Shown piece by piece: positions 23,001 through 34,068 of a stretch of DNA of 64,000 nucleotides. Source of the stretch: Mesorhabditis belari (taxonomy: Eukaryota > Nematoda > Chromadorea > Rhabditida > Rhabditidae); NCBI GenBank assembly GCA_958450365.1, contig CAUEEP010000923.1, forward strand, positions 327,501 through 391,500. The letters run 5' to 3'. The notes below the pieces were generated by a model. The model was not told the origin of the DNA. It saw only the letters and a program-made list of their open reading frames with translations, and did no database searches. A program made the position numbers and the translations under genes. Position 1 is the first letter of the stretch. The number at the start of each line of letters is the position of its first letter.

Positions 23001-24267
23001 TCAGGTTGGCAACTAAATAATGGCCCTTTTCAGTAAAAACAAAAAATTTATTAACAAGATGAACAAACATCAACATCAATCCAAAAGGTATTCTCCGTCA
23101 TTCTTTATTACTTCTTACCAGTTTTGACGGAGCAACTGGATTCCTCTCTTGAAAAATTCTTCTGGTTGATCGTCAAAGAACTTCTGCACTGAAATTCGGA
23201 CTTCGTCAAGGTCCATGAACTTTTTCTCGGCTAGAAAGTGTTGCATCGATCGAAAAAGATGGTAATCACTAGGCCCCATATCCGGGCTGTATGGCGCATG
23301 AGGAAGAACATTCCAGCCCAACTCCTCGATTTTCTCCATTGTAAGTTTTGCAGTGTGTGGTTTTGCGTTATCATGGAGAAAATGAATTGAAGAGGGTTCG
23401 AGTCCTTGAGAGCGAATTGCTTGATCTCCACAATGTAGTTGAGACGAATAGAGTTCTGAATTAACCGTTTGCCGGCTTTTGAGAACCTCGAAATGCACCA
23501 ACCCACGAGAACTCCACCACACACAGAGGAGAGTTTTCTTTGAGTGAATATCCGGCTTCGGAGTTGATTTTGGGTCTTCGTTTTGTGCTAAGCCACTGTC
23601 GTTTTCGCGTTCGATTATCATAAAAGATCCATTTTTCATCAGAAGTGACAATGGAATCCAAGAAGCTTCCCTTTTTCGCAAGTTTTAGTAGTATTCCAGC
23701 TGTGATAACACGAGTTGCCTTATTTTCTTCGCTCAATTCATGCGGAATCCACTTTCCACTGCGGTTACTTTTCCCCAATGCATGAAGTCACTTTTCGATT
23801 GCAGTATGCGAAAAGCCCAATCGATCCCCTAGCTCGCGTGATGTTTGACTTGGATCCTCCTTTAAAGCTGCTTCCAAAATATCGTTCTGCAGAAGTTCGG
23901 GTCGTCCTTGGCGAGGCTCATCTTCAAGACTTTCATCCCCTTCCTTGAACCGTCGATACCATCTCTTACATTGTGTTTCGGAAAGAGCTTGATCACCAAA
24001 AACTCGCAATAAATCTCTGTGGGATTCGGCAGCTGTTTTGCCTTGTTTGTAGTCGTACCAGAGACAGACACGCATTCGATATTTGAGATCTTCCATTTCT
24101 AAACAAAATTATTTGAAAAGTATCAAATCAAGGAAAGTAAAAAACGTATAATAATGCACCAGAAATTCAGTAATATTCAATTAACAACAAGCGAGGGTAG
24201 ATTAAACGCAAAGATTAAAAGATTTTATCAAAAGAGGGCGAGGGCCATTATTTAGTTGCCAACCTAA
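23001..24267 (-). mobile_element. mariner transposon with intact TIRs
   Basis: Both ends read t-aggttggcaactaaataatg in inverted orientation (only the second base differs over about 26 nt), flanked by TA duplications at 22999-23000 and 24268-24269. Length 1267 bp is usual for mariner. TIR identity suggests a fairly recent arrival. Confidence 0.96.
23115..24096 (-). pseudogene. mariner DD34D transposase with one stop and one frameshift
   Basis: The start MEDLKYRMRVCLWYDYKQGK leads to the paired helix-turn-helix region (CKRWYRRFKEGDESLEDEPR, LGFSHTAIEK). An in-frame TGA at 23788 interrupts the linker just before LHALGKSNRSGKW; a one-base frameshift lies between about 23555 and 23620, after RKRQWLSTK. 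All three catalytic acidic residues remain: SDEKW, LHDNAKPH and YSPDMGPSDYHLF with 34 residues between the last two. Only two lesions separate it from an open frame. Confidence 0.9.
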
Positions 24268-24346
24268 TAGCATTGACGTTTTTTTTTGGGATAGCCTGAG
24301 CACTGTAGATCTGTTACTTGTGAGCTGTAGGCTGTAGGCACTGCCT

Positions 24347-24570
24347 TCAGGCTTAGGCTTAGGCTTAGTGCGTAGGCTAGCGGCTAGCGCCTAGCACTAA
24401 GTCTATTTGGGTTTGGGCTGAACCCCCATTTTCTGGATCTCAGCCAGTTCTCGGAGCTAAGGGACACCCGCTTGGCGATGCTCATCCGCCCCCCATAGGT
24501 TAGGCTTAGGCTTAGGCTCAGGCTCAGGTTTAGGTTTAGGCTTAGGCTTAGGCTTAGGCTTAGGCTTAGA
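24347..24570 (+). repeat. Interstitial telomere-type repeat (TTAGGC)n
   Basis: Two clusters of ttaggc units (24347-24370 and 24498-24570) with variants ctcaggc and tttagg. TTAGGC is the nematode telomere repeat, here far from any contig end. A short related run in the other orientation (cctaagcctaagcc) occurs near 54875-54893. Confidence 0.85.
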
Positions 24571-25256
24571 CCGGTTTTGGTTCAACTGAATCCGTTGAAC
24601 CAGAACCGAATCGAAAAAAGCCAACCGAAACGCAAGTTTAGTAGGCAGTACTCATTCTCAAATCTGTTTACGCAACAATAGTTCATAACCTACGTCAGTT
24701 GTCTTTCACTTTTCACTGGCTTGACTGACTGATGACTTGACTTGCAACCGTGAAGTTCTATGAAATAGAAAAATCTCTTTGAAGCATGGTTGTTCCAAAA
24801 GGATTTATCCGTTCCAGAAGTGAATGAATCCTTCCAACTGGACTCTAGCATGGCCTTGCGGGCCCAAGAATCCGATTGGAACATCCTTCGAAGGTACCTC
24901 AACTATTCTTACCCAACAATTTTCCTTCAATCTTCGTCTTCATCTTCATCAAATTTGTTTTCTTTTTCCGATCGAACTTCAATTCTGAATTATCTCATCT
25001 TTTCAATTGCCCAATCGTCATTCACTTTCAACTCTGATCACCAAATAAAGATTTACTGCAAAGACATCAGTTGATATTTTGCAAACTACAACCTCTCTCA
25101 ATATAGTCTTTCCGTTTTTGAGCAATTTGATAACACCAGTGCAAACTACACCACAAAAAAAGAAAAAGAAAAAGAAAAAGATATGATTAGAGTTTCTTTC
25201 TAAATCATTTTCACCAAATTCTCCGATTGTTTTCAAAGCTAAATTTCCCATTGAAA

Positions 25257-27144
25257 ATGTCATCAGCAAAAGGAAATGGGTATCTAGAATTTTTTGATTA
25301 AACTTTAAAAATCAATCAATGTTCATTTCCTAATTTTGCAAGTATCATAAAATGGATTTTCAGTCCTTTTCATGGCCGAACGGTGATCATTACCGGTGCC
25401 TCGAGGGGAATCGGGAAAGCGATTGCGTTGAAACTTGCCCAAGATGGAGCCAATATTGTGGTAGGTGAAATATGGTGAAATATTTTCTTGTTGCAACATA
25501 GCTCGACTTGTTGTTATACTCGGTTAGATGTTTTTCTCATTCAGATAGCCGCCAAAACAACAACACCACATCCAAAGCTGAAGGGGACAATCCATACAGC
25601 CGCCAAGGAGATTGAAGAGGTTTGTTCATTGCTTTTGTTCATAGATAGCTTCTCCGTAACGATAGATATCTTCTCCGTATGATAGGTAGCTTCTTCGAAA
25701 CGATAGATAGCTTCTCCGTATGATAAATAGCTTCTCCGTATGATAGATAGCTTCTTCGTAACGATAGATAGCTTTTTCGTATGATAGATAGCTTCTTCGT
25801 AACGATAGATAGCTTCTTCGAAACGATAGATAGCTTCTTCGAAACGATAGATAGCTTCTCCGTTTCTCCGTAACGACAGCGTTTCTCCGTATCTTAAAGC
25901 CGCTTCAGTTCCCTAGTCTATTTAAGTTATTCATTAGTTGATAAGTTCTAATCTTTTTGATCAAACTAAGTTTAAAATATTCAGGCAGGCGGCCGGGCAC
26001 TCGCTTGCGTTGTCGATGTTCGTGACGAGAAATCCGTGCAGGAGTGCGTCCAGAAAACGGTTGGTTTTGAGTGATAAAACATCCAATAATATTCTTAAAC
26101 CAATAGTCTCAACTCTTTAAACAATGCTTGAAGCTTGAAGCTTAAGTTCAAGCTTAAGTTCTTCACTTGTTGCAAAGAAACTGCAAAGAAAAATTTTAAT
26201 TCTCATTCTTAGGTGGAGAAATTTGGCGGGATTGATATTCTGATCAACAACGCCTCAGCGATCTCTCCGACTTTGACGGCGGACACCGACATGAAACGTT
26301 ATGATCTCATGCACAACATCAATACTCGAGGAACGTTTTTGATGTGAGAAATTTTCGTCTTGTCTCTCTCAATCAATTTTTCGCTTATTTTTTAAACGAT
26401 AAATCTTGATAAAGCTTTTCAGGTCAAAAGAATGTCTTCCCTATTTGATGAAAGGAAAGAATCCAAAAATCTTGAACATTTCTCCACCACTCGAGATGAA
26501 AGAACGATGGTTTCAGGTATAATCAAAGATAGAATGAAAAATGAGTAAAAAAAAACAGACCCATGTCGCCTATACAATGGCCAAATACGGGATGTCGATG
26601 TGCGTGTTGGGAATGAGTGAAGAGTTTCGGGCACACGGGATTGCAGTCAATGCATTGTGGCCTTTAACCGGTATGTGATGTGATATAGCGAGATTACGGT
26701 AGCTGAGCTAATCTTTTCTGAGATTACGATAGATATCTACAGCTTACTGTACTATTATAGCCGACTTTTAGGAATCTACACAGCCGCCATGGAGATGTTG
26801 GCCGGTGGAGAGGAGGCAAAAATCGGATGTCGAGATGCGTCGATCATGGCCGGTATAAGGAAACTTTCAGAACCCTTAAAAACAAAATTTCCAGATGCCG
26901 CTTACGGGATTCTTTCAAAGGGTTCCGGTTTCACGGGTCGTTTCCTCATCGATGAGGATTTCTTGCGAGAAGAGGGTGAAACCGATTTCGAGAAGTACGC
27001 TTGTGTGCCAGGTATTGAACACCGGAAATGGTTCTACAATTCGTAATTTCAGGCAAAGAATTGATTCCCGATTTCTTCCTTCCCGAAGACTCACTTAACC
27101 GCCTTTTCGAGTACAACGAACAAGTCGCTAAGAGCAAGCTCTAA
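25257..27144 (+). CDS. HSDL2: HSDL2-type short-chain dehydrogenase, peroxisomal (SKL)
   Basis: A ten-exon gene: 25257-25279, 25364-25460, 25545-25619, 25985-26059, 26213-26343, 26423-26516, 26559-26670, 26772-26852, 26895-27011, 27053-27144; 298 aa. Seen in the sequence: the NAD(P)-binding TGASRGIG near residue 18, NNAS, an [20 protein letters not shown] segment typical of HSDL2, and the catalytic YxxxK in [10 protein letters not shown]. It matches the dehydrogenase part of hydroxysteroid dehydrogenase-like 2 along its length. Human HSDL2 continues into an SCP2 sterol-carrier domain; this one stops after NEQVAKSKL. The terminal SKL is a canonical PTS1 peroxisomal signal. Exon 1 (MSSAKGNG) is short but in phase and replaces the usual variable N-terminus. 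Convergent with the SMARCD gene, 205 bp between stops. Role in peroxisomal lipid metabolism is inferred from the family. Confidence 0.93.
25668..25875. repeat. 21-bp minisatellite in HSDL2 intron 3
   Basis: About ten copies of gatagatagcttcttcgtaac with variants (tccgtat, cgaaac). It occupies most of the largest intron of the HSDL2 gene. Confidence 0.85.
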
Positions 27145-27204
27145 AGTTTTTTTTATCGTTAAATTTGGCAGTCGTTTTATCGAATAAGTTACAAACATTA
27201 CAAA

Positions 27205-27540
27205 AAAAGATCATTGACAATATTTTACTAAAAAATCAACATAAAAAATGGGGTTCACCATTTGTACACAAAAAGTGAACTACTGAATAGCTGAATAAAT
27301 TAAGAGATCACAACATAGAAAATTGAAATGAAAAACAAAATGAAACGCATTAATTATTACGCACTCCAAGTGAATGCTCAAGTTCGGCTCGTCGTTGCTG
27401 CACCTTCGTGTAAATATAGCGGAAAGTACCTTCTTGGATCTAAAAAGGAGCTTGATAGATCATTGACAAAAAAAATCATTGACAATATTTTACTAAAAAA
27501 TCAACATAAAAAATGGGGTTCATCATTTGTACACAAGAAT
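27205..27540. repeat. Direct duplication across the HSDL2/SMARCD 3' ends
   Basis: About 75 bp (aaaaaatcattgacaatatt ... gtacacaa) occurs at 27205-27278, between the two stop codons, and again at 27459-27540, inside the last SMARCD intron. The intervening piece contains the SMARCD terminal exon, so a local duplication may have given rise to the last intron. Confidence 0.8.
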
Positions 27541-29735
27541 GCCTACATTAAAATTGTCATTGATGACAAGTTTCATCAGCTTGAACAGATAAATTTTCAA
27601 ACATAAACACTTACATGCGGTTGATAATAGGCCTCCGCATAGCGTTCATTCTCACCATCCCCAGTTTGCTCAGTAAAGTTCTTCAAATCAGCCGACTGTG
27701 AAACCAGCCATTTTCTGAAATTGTATTATTTGAGAAGGAGAATCAATTTTAAAATTTCAATTACCCACCTGATAAACTCTTGTGGATTGTCGGAGAATCG
27801 CACATAGTAGTCACGACGAAGCTTCCACTCATTGATCTATAAAAGAAAGTTTAAAATTTAACTTTCAAAAACCAACATTATCCACGATATCGTAAATCTT
27901 CTGATCGAGTTGCGCGATATCGTGCTGATTTGATTGAATTTGCATAAAGTTAGCCATGTGTTGTTTCAATTGATCCTCGACCTAATAAAGCAGCAAATAA
28001 AAAGAAAAGAACAAAGCAACAACCTCGACATCAATATCATAGCAAGCTGTGCTTGCCGATCCTTCGCTTTGCTCAATGGTGTGATGAAGTACCTGAAAAT
28101 ATAAAATTCAAGATCTTGGACTTTAAGCAAAGCTATGTTGCCAAAATTTGCCACTTATACGAGTACTTATCTTATGTTATCGACTTACCAAAGGATCAGG
28201 TTGTTGCAATAAAGCGTGTAGTCTTTGCGGAATTTCCATAAATCGCATTTTCTTAGTCGCAAAAATTTGTTCCAAGAAGATATCGTTGTTGATGCTGTCT
28301 CGATCGATTGGATCCTAAAGGTTCAACTTTGTTTTTAAAAAAGAGTAAAATTTTACTTGAAGCTTGTGAGTTTTGATGTATTGCCAGAGAGCCTCGATGA
28401 TTTTTGGACGCGTTTCGGTCGCGATTCCCAAAACCTGAAGCCAAAAATTTAGTTAGAAGAATCATAAAGACAACCTTAGCCAATCTTGCGTGTAGCTTGA
28501 ATTTCATCGGTTGATGGTCGAGAAGCAGCAAAATTGTGCATTTCACAGCACGATCGCCCGGTCGTTTAACCTAGACAAACCTTATTAGTCGTCTATTTAA
28601 AGTTTTAAAATATATTTCTTTTTTTAAAAAGCATAAACTTTTAAAAAATTACTTGAAATCCATCAGTTTCATTCGTTTGCGGTGTTCGGTGCCATTCGAC
28701 CAAGTGATTGTCCGGTCCATAAATATCCTTGTCTAGCTCGATTACCTAAAAAGCTTCGGTAATGAATCTCAAACATTTTAAAAATTTAAACAACAAAATT
28801 CACATTTAAACAATGTTAAAACTAACCAAACTCTTGAAGAACGAAGAAAATTTGCGTTTAGCCTGTTGACGCTGTTGAACATTTGCCGGAGTGGTGGCCT
28901 GATACAACAAAGTTAAATACACAAGGAAAAGAAATTTATGAAAGACAACTATTAAGTGCTTACAGTTGACAAATAGATAAGTGGTTCCAAACCTGTCCAT
29001 TGGCAGCTTGTGGAGTGTCATCTAGAAGCCGTCCCTCAACGCGCAACTCCCACATCGGAACCACTGGCTCGTCGCCTTCCTAAATAAAATTAATCAGTTT
29101 ACCGTTTAGAAATATCAAAATCTTCATTTTAAGGTAATGACCTTTTCCGGTTCTTTCCCAGCGATGAACGTGTGACTGATATAGATCCTCAATCTTCGTT
29201 TCACTTTCAACGGCCGTTTCAAAGCCTCCTAAAATTTGCATTGAATATTGTTGAGCAATCAAAAAAATTGTAAATCCATTTTGTCTCAATTACCTGTATT
29301 TCAAGCTTTTTTCGGGTAATCGTCGAGTCGAGTTTCTGTTCAAAAGCAAGGAGATCCATGTAAGCTTGCGATTCGGGCACAAGCTCTCGAACCTACAAGA
29401 AAAGTGTGATAAAACGAAAAAATCAACAAAATTTTTGTTTGTTTTAAAATATACCTGTGGTGGGATCAGCTTGTCAGCGTACTTTTTCTTCTTTCTTGGT
29501 GGGGCAACCGGGCGGGGCGCCACAGCTGCAGGCATCGGAGCAGCGGGCATGTTACGGCGCATCTAAGAATGAAATATAAAAGATGAATTAGATAGTAACT
29601 GAGCCATAAATACATAGTGGAATCTGTAACGAATCAAAAAATACAAGTATGTACCTGCGACACTGGGGTGACCGGTTGGAATCGAGCCGGCGTTCCACCA
29701 ACGGCGGGCATCGGGCGACTTGGAGTTGACATCAT
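27350..29735 (-). CDS. SMARCD1: SMARCD/BAF60 subunit of SWI/SNF complex
   Basis: Fifteen exons, minus strand: 29735-29655, 29562-29455, 29392-29294, 29228-29142, 29079-28993, 28898-28827, 28745-28653, 28570-28475, 28434-28357, 28314-28189, 28092-28024, 27981-27877, 27836-27769, 27714-27615, 27439-27350; 452 aa. The N-terminus is Pro/Ala/Arg-rich ([14 protein letters not shown]), then [12 protein letters not shown], a BAF60 core ([41 protein letters not shown]), the SWIB domain at about residues 226-320 ([48 protein letters not shown]) and the family C-terminus [16 protein letters not shown]. This links the remodeller to transcription factors in the nucleus. The start ATG directly follows a tttcctgtag acceptor, as expected for a trans-spliced downstream operon gene. 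Symbol is the human family name; which nematode paralogue (swsn-2.1/2.2) is unclear. Confidence 0.94.
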
Positions 29736-29911
29736 CTACAGGAAAAAAATAAAGTCGAGATCTTAAAAATGTTAAATCCAATAATATCAAAAGGAAAGTT
29801 TGAACGAAAGGGGAGATTTCTGAGATACCAAGCCTAAACTCAAAGGCACAGAACGCAAAAGTCAATAGAATGCAAGTGTAGCTTAAATTGCTATTGATGC
29901 ATTGAAACATG

Positions 29912-29973
29912 GATCACCCTCTACAGGGTGATCTAAAGATTCTACAGACTAAACCCTCTACAGGGTTTAGTCT
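29912..29973. promoter_or_regulatory. Twin hairpins in the TMEM65-SMARCD intercistronic gap
   Basis: Two perfect hairpins with the same accctctacagggt core: gatcaccctctacagggtga (29912-29933) and, 16 nt on, agactaaaccctctacaggg with its pairing tail to 29973. They lie between the TMEM65 poly(A) signal (30099-30104, AATAAA on the minus strand) and the SMARCD acceptor at 29736. A role in mRNA 3'-end processing or SL trans-splicing is only inferred. Confidence 0.4.
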
Positions 29974-30175
29974 TGGATAAGTACTCAAAATTTGTATGTT
30001 ACATTTTCACAAGAAATGTGATTTAAAAATCAATCAATATACTCGAAATACTTAAATTGGTAGTTGACCCATTTGATACAAAGTTGTCAATACACACGTT
30101 TATTAAAAGGCAAAAAGTATATCACAATAGATTCATAGTCTTAAAAACAAAAATACAAAAACGTCAGCTTAAACT

Positions 30176-33161
30176 TTACATGCGTTTGTCGACGGGATGA
30201 AGATTTGGGCCCCTTTCCAACGCATAATCATCAAGCGCACTCGCATAGAGACCTCCTTGACCACGAACTCGCACTTGCATGTGTCCAACGGCCTGGATTT
30301 TGAATTAAAAACCGAAGACAAAATAAACCGACTTCTATTCTTACTAAAGAAACCTACCTTTTCAAAATTCTCAGCCGCTCTTAGCTTTTTCACCGTTTCC
30401 GCATCGACTCCTTCGATCTCATCATCGGCACTCACTTCCGGATCAGCGAATGTCTAAAAATAGTTCTTCAAACCCAAAACATTGTTACCGATCCTTCCAA
30501 GATTTGCGAGCGGCCTACTGAATTTGTGAAAAGAAGCGGAAACAACCCAAGTGTACACCCAAGCAAGATTCCTAAGATTAACGTAAAATCTTCAAAAAGA
30601 GCAACCCTTACCACAAACTTTTGCTAAGTTGACAATGAAGCGCACTTGTCGATTGTTCCACTGTTCAGTCGATAAAATTGGTCGACTAAAGTAGACACAG
30701 TTTTCACAACATTCACAACAACAGTAAACTCACATCAAACCAACATGTTGCACCCATCCTTCGATAACTCGTGGAAGTCCGATACCGACAAGATTGGAGA
30801 AGATATTCTAAAAAGTCGATTAAAGGGAGGAAAATCCAGAGAAACCTACCGAAACACCAGCGGCTGCCAAAATCGAGATCCCAAGCATTACACCAAAATG
30901 CCTAAAATATTCTCAATCTTAAAAGTAATTGTGCAAACGTCATCTTAAAAAAATTACCAAGTTAAAAACCCACGAGTCAATTTCTTGACCAACACAAATC
31001 AAAATTGTGTTGTCAATAAAGCCAAAGAGGGTCGTCGGAATAAAGTAGATGTACCTAGATGAAACAAATAGCAAGAATAGGTAATTAAATCTTGAAACCA
31101 GATCCGGAGCATATCTTCCCAGTGCACCTCGGCATTTCCAAGTCTTTTATGCTCTTCGTATTGATCCACAGCTAAAAACAAGAATTTGATAAATAATCAA
31201 CAAAAAGCCAACTTATTTTGCGCAGTGCGTCAAAAATCAGTTTCCCTTCTCCGGGCAATAGGCGTGTGGCAAAGTTTTTCGCATCTTTTTCATCTTGGAT
31301 GCCTCGCGGAAAGATGTGGGTATCCAACAAGCAACGAGACCTAAAGAAATCCAATATATATACTACACCCAATTTTGAAACCTTTTTAACAGAATAATGT
31401 TTTTGATTAGAATCACTAAATTATTAAAAAACTATAGTTTTTGCACAAGTTCCTTTAAAACTGAAAAAAGATGCATTTCTTTTGTAATGTTTTTGATAAA
31501 CGATTGTTTGAAGTTTGATTAATAAATAAAAAGGACGTCATTTCGATAGTTTTAAAATAAACCTTCCGCTACGGTACTAAAGTGCTGAACAAAACTAGAA
31601 TTTTGTTTGCTTTAACTAGATTTGGTCGGAGAATTTAATAAAATTCTTTGTGAAATGACTTTTCTAGGTAAAAAGAGGTTTCGAAGACCAAAAGTTTCAA
31701 AATTGGAGGTAACATGCCGGAAAAAAGCATTGACCGCCCCGCACTACTTAGGTCGTTTTGCCTATAACTTTTTTTCATCCATTCGATTTTGATCAGCTCA
31801 AAAGTTTTAGATACTTGAAAGTTTTTAACATTAGCAAATGTAAAGACCAATATTCATTTATGGCTTTATTAACAGAAAAAATTTAAATAAAAATTATTTG
31901 CAAAAAATAGGCGGAAAAAAGTATTGATCGGGTACAAACAAGATTTGATTTTATATTTTATTGGATCTCCAGCAGCTTGACTAATTGCCTCCAGTCGTCT
32001 CGGCATACTTTCGATTAATTTCCGACGAGATGACCCCGGAATTGCCTGCCATATTTCTTGTACCTTATCCCAAAGCTCAGCTCACAAAGAAAAGCGATGT
32101 CCACGTAATCCTCGTTTTACATGGACCCAATCGGATTGCAATCAGGAGAATATCGTAGTGTCTGCAGAAGACAAACATCATTGATTCAAAACGATACGGA
32201 AAGACGCCCAAAGCGGTACCCGAAAACCTTCACTTTCCAATTCATCATCGATTCACTTTGGAAGTTTTGGGTCGCTATTCTACTGGAATAGCCGCTCAGA
32301 CCCCATATTTGTATGAATATAAGTAGACACTTAATCCTTTAATATTGCAGCATATCTAGACCTATCCGTGAATATTTCGATCCGAACGAGAGGCTTGAAT
32401 GGATTTGTGACAATGGGTCAGCACGTGTCACTTTCAGCAGACGCATTCTGTGAAACAGCGCGGTTCAAATTCAATTTTTAGCGTAGATAAGCTCTTTCTG
32501 ATTGAAAAAAGTATCAAAATACAAAACCTACTAAAAAAATTGCCCAACAGTCAACGCTCAGTGAATAAAGTGTTATGTGCTAAAAGCCTCTGCCACAAAT
32601 CTATCCAAGCCACTCGCTCAGATCGAAATATTGACGGATAGGTTCACGGAAATTCGAAGAGCTGAAAATTTTCATCTTGGAGTAAAAAGGTCAGAAATCG
32701 ACTGACATAGTTGTTTTCAAAATGAACGACTTAAAAAAGACCCGCGTAGTGGATGGCAAACGAAGCTGGTCAATCATCATAGTTGCAAAAAGATGGATAT
32801 CGTACAATTTATGTGGAATAAGGAGTAAAATCACAAAATTGCACTTTAAAAACCACTCACTTTGCAATGCGAATCTTCTCTCTTTCCCATTCAATATCCG
32901 ACGCACCAATCGTCGTCTTCAAGTCATCATTTCCCCTCAACGCTTCTTTTATACGCTCATTTGTCGCCTAAAGTATAAAATTTCATAAGCCAAAAACTTA
33001 TTATCAGAATTTCCAATCCTCACCTCAAGTTTCACCAGTAATTTCCGTCGAATTTTCCACACAGAACGCCTGCCAAGCACTCTTAGCGAACTTGTAAAAA
33101 ATCTGAAAGGATAAATGTCAAAACGTCAAACATAAAAAAAAACGTACCTAGTAAACGTCAT
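30176..33161 (-). CDS. TMEM65: TMEM65-family mitochondrial inner-membrane protein
   Basis: Twelve exons, minus strand: 33161-33148, 33102-33024, 32967-32861, 31340-31213, 31171-31099, 31054-30974, 30901-30850, 30807-30734, 30685-30612, 30571-30489, 30453-30358, 30292-30176; 325 aa. The N-terminus MTFTRFFTSSLRVLGRRSVW is Arg/Ser-rich without acids, a typical mitochondrial presequence. Then DAKNFATRLLPGEGKLIFDA, the TMEM65 hallmark FIPTTLFGFIDNTILI (first membrane span with conserved DN), HFGVMLGISILAAAGVSNIF (second) and GILLGCTLGLFPLLF-like (third; split by an intron). An acidic tail EVSADDEIEGVDAE and a C-terminus ending HPVDKRM extend beyond the usual family end; the 35-nt intron 30454-30488 makes this join, otherwise a stop occurs at 30468. 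Human TMEM65 is tied to mitochondrial Na/Ca exchange. Upstream partner of SMARCD in a probable operon. Intron 3 holds a Tc1-like remnant. Confidence 0.92.
31920..32680 (-). pseudogene. Tc1-like transposase remnant in TMEM65 intron 3
   Basis: On the minus strand the C-terminal Tc1 signature is readable: YSPDCNPIG, then in other frames LWDKVQEIWQAIPGSSRRKL and IESMPRRLEAISQAAG. The order matches DD34E transposases, but frames are broken and the catalytic Glu region is degraded. Further pieces toward 32680 (a DRNIDG segment) may be the N-terminal part, displaced. Ends and TIRs are not definable. Confidence 0.65.
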
Positions 33162-33182
33162 TAGAAGTCAAAACTTCAAAAC

Positions 33183-33359
33183 TTGTGATTGATTGTTTGG
33201 ATTGGTTGAATAAACCAGTAAGTAGAGTAAAAACATTGAAATATGACACCTAATTCTACATTTTTAGTCAACGACTTCTTATGTAAATTTTTGTATGCAG
33301 ATTTTTGCCTAATAAAGTATATACTGGTTTATTCAACCAATCCAAACAATCAATCACAA
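33183..33359. repeat. Foldback element upstream of TMEM65
   Basis: Arms ttgtgattgattgtttggat and its inverse run about 40 nt each around an AT-rich loop. The element lies 22 bp upstream of the TMEM65 start codon, so it is probably in or next to its promoter or 5' UTR. Confidence 0.8.
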
Positions 33360-34037
33360 TACAGAAAAAAATCCTATTGAAATCCTACCCTAAACTACCT
33401 AATGCCATAACGGGACTTCAAATTCTTAACTTAAGCATATTCTTGAACTCTTGAACTGTCAAGCAACTCTTGAAAGTCAATGATCATTATTTTGTGGAGT
33501 GATGGTGCTGGTCAATGAAAGGAAATAACCGTTTTAATGACTGCAGTTTAATTTCAACGGGCACGGTTCGTTACATTGCTTTGCGCTTGGGATAACTCCG
33601 AATCTGCGACTAACCGAGCCCAACATTACTGAACTTGGCAGATCGGACGGGATGCCGTGTTTCAACGTGGCGCGTAAACGCAATGTTGGATTGAGCTTGA
33701 TCATAAAGCTCGCTGCTTATTGGTGTAAAAGTTTATGCATCATTCTATCATCACAAGTTCTCATTCTTCCACAACTTTTCCTCTAACTCCCGAACAATGT
33801 CCCTGTTTCAAAAATTAGTTGCCTTCTCTTTGAGGGGAATCGAGCCGTCGTCGAGTTTTCCCTCTTCTTTTCTTTTCTCTCATGCCAATCTTTTCATTTT
33901 ATTCAGCCGTTTTGTCGAAAAGGAGTATCGATTGGGGTCTCCTCATCCTCTCGCTTTTTTCTCTCATTTTTTTCAGGAACACAACCTGGCATCCCCCACA
34001 AAAAAAACAAGTGACGACGTTTTGAGGAAAAATTTTG

Positions 34038-34068
<31 letters not shown>

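Noticed and set aside
33540..33720. Spliced-leader or snRNA gene in the GC-richer patch
   Set aside because: Begins with ggtttaatt-like text only by chance (gtttaatttcaacg); no Sm site or matching SL sequence is visible.
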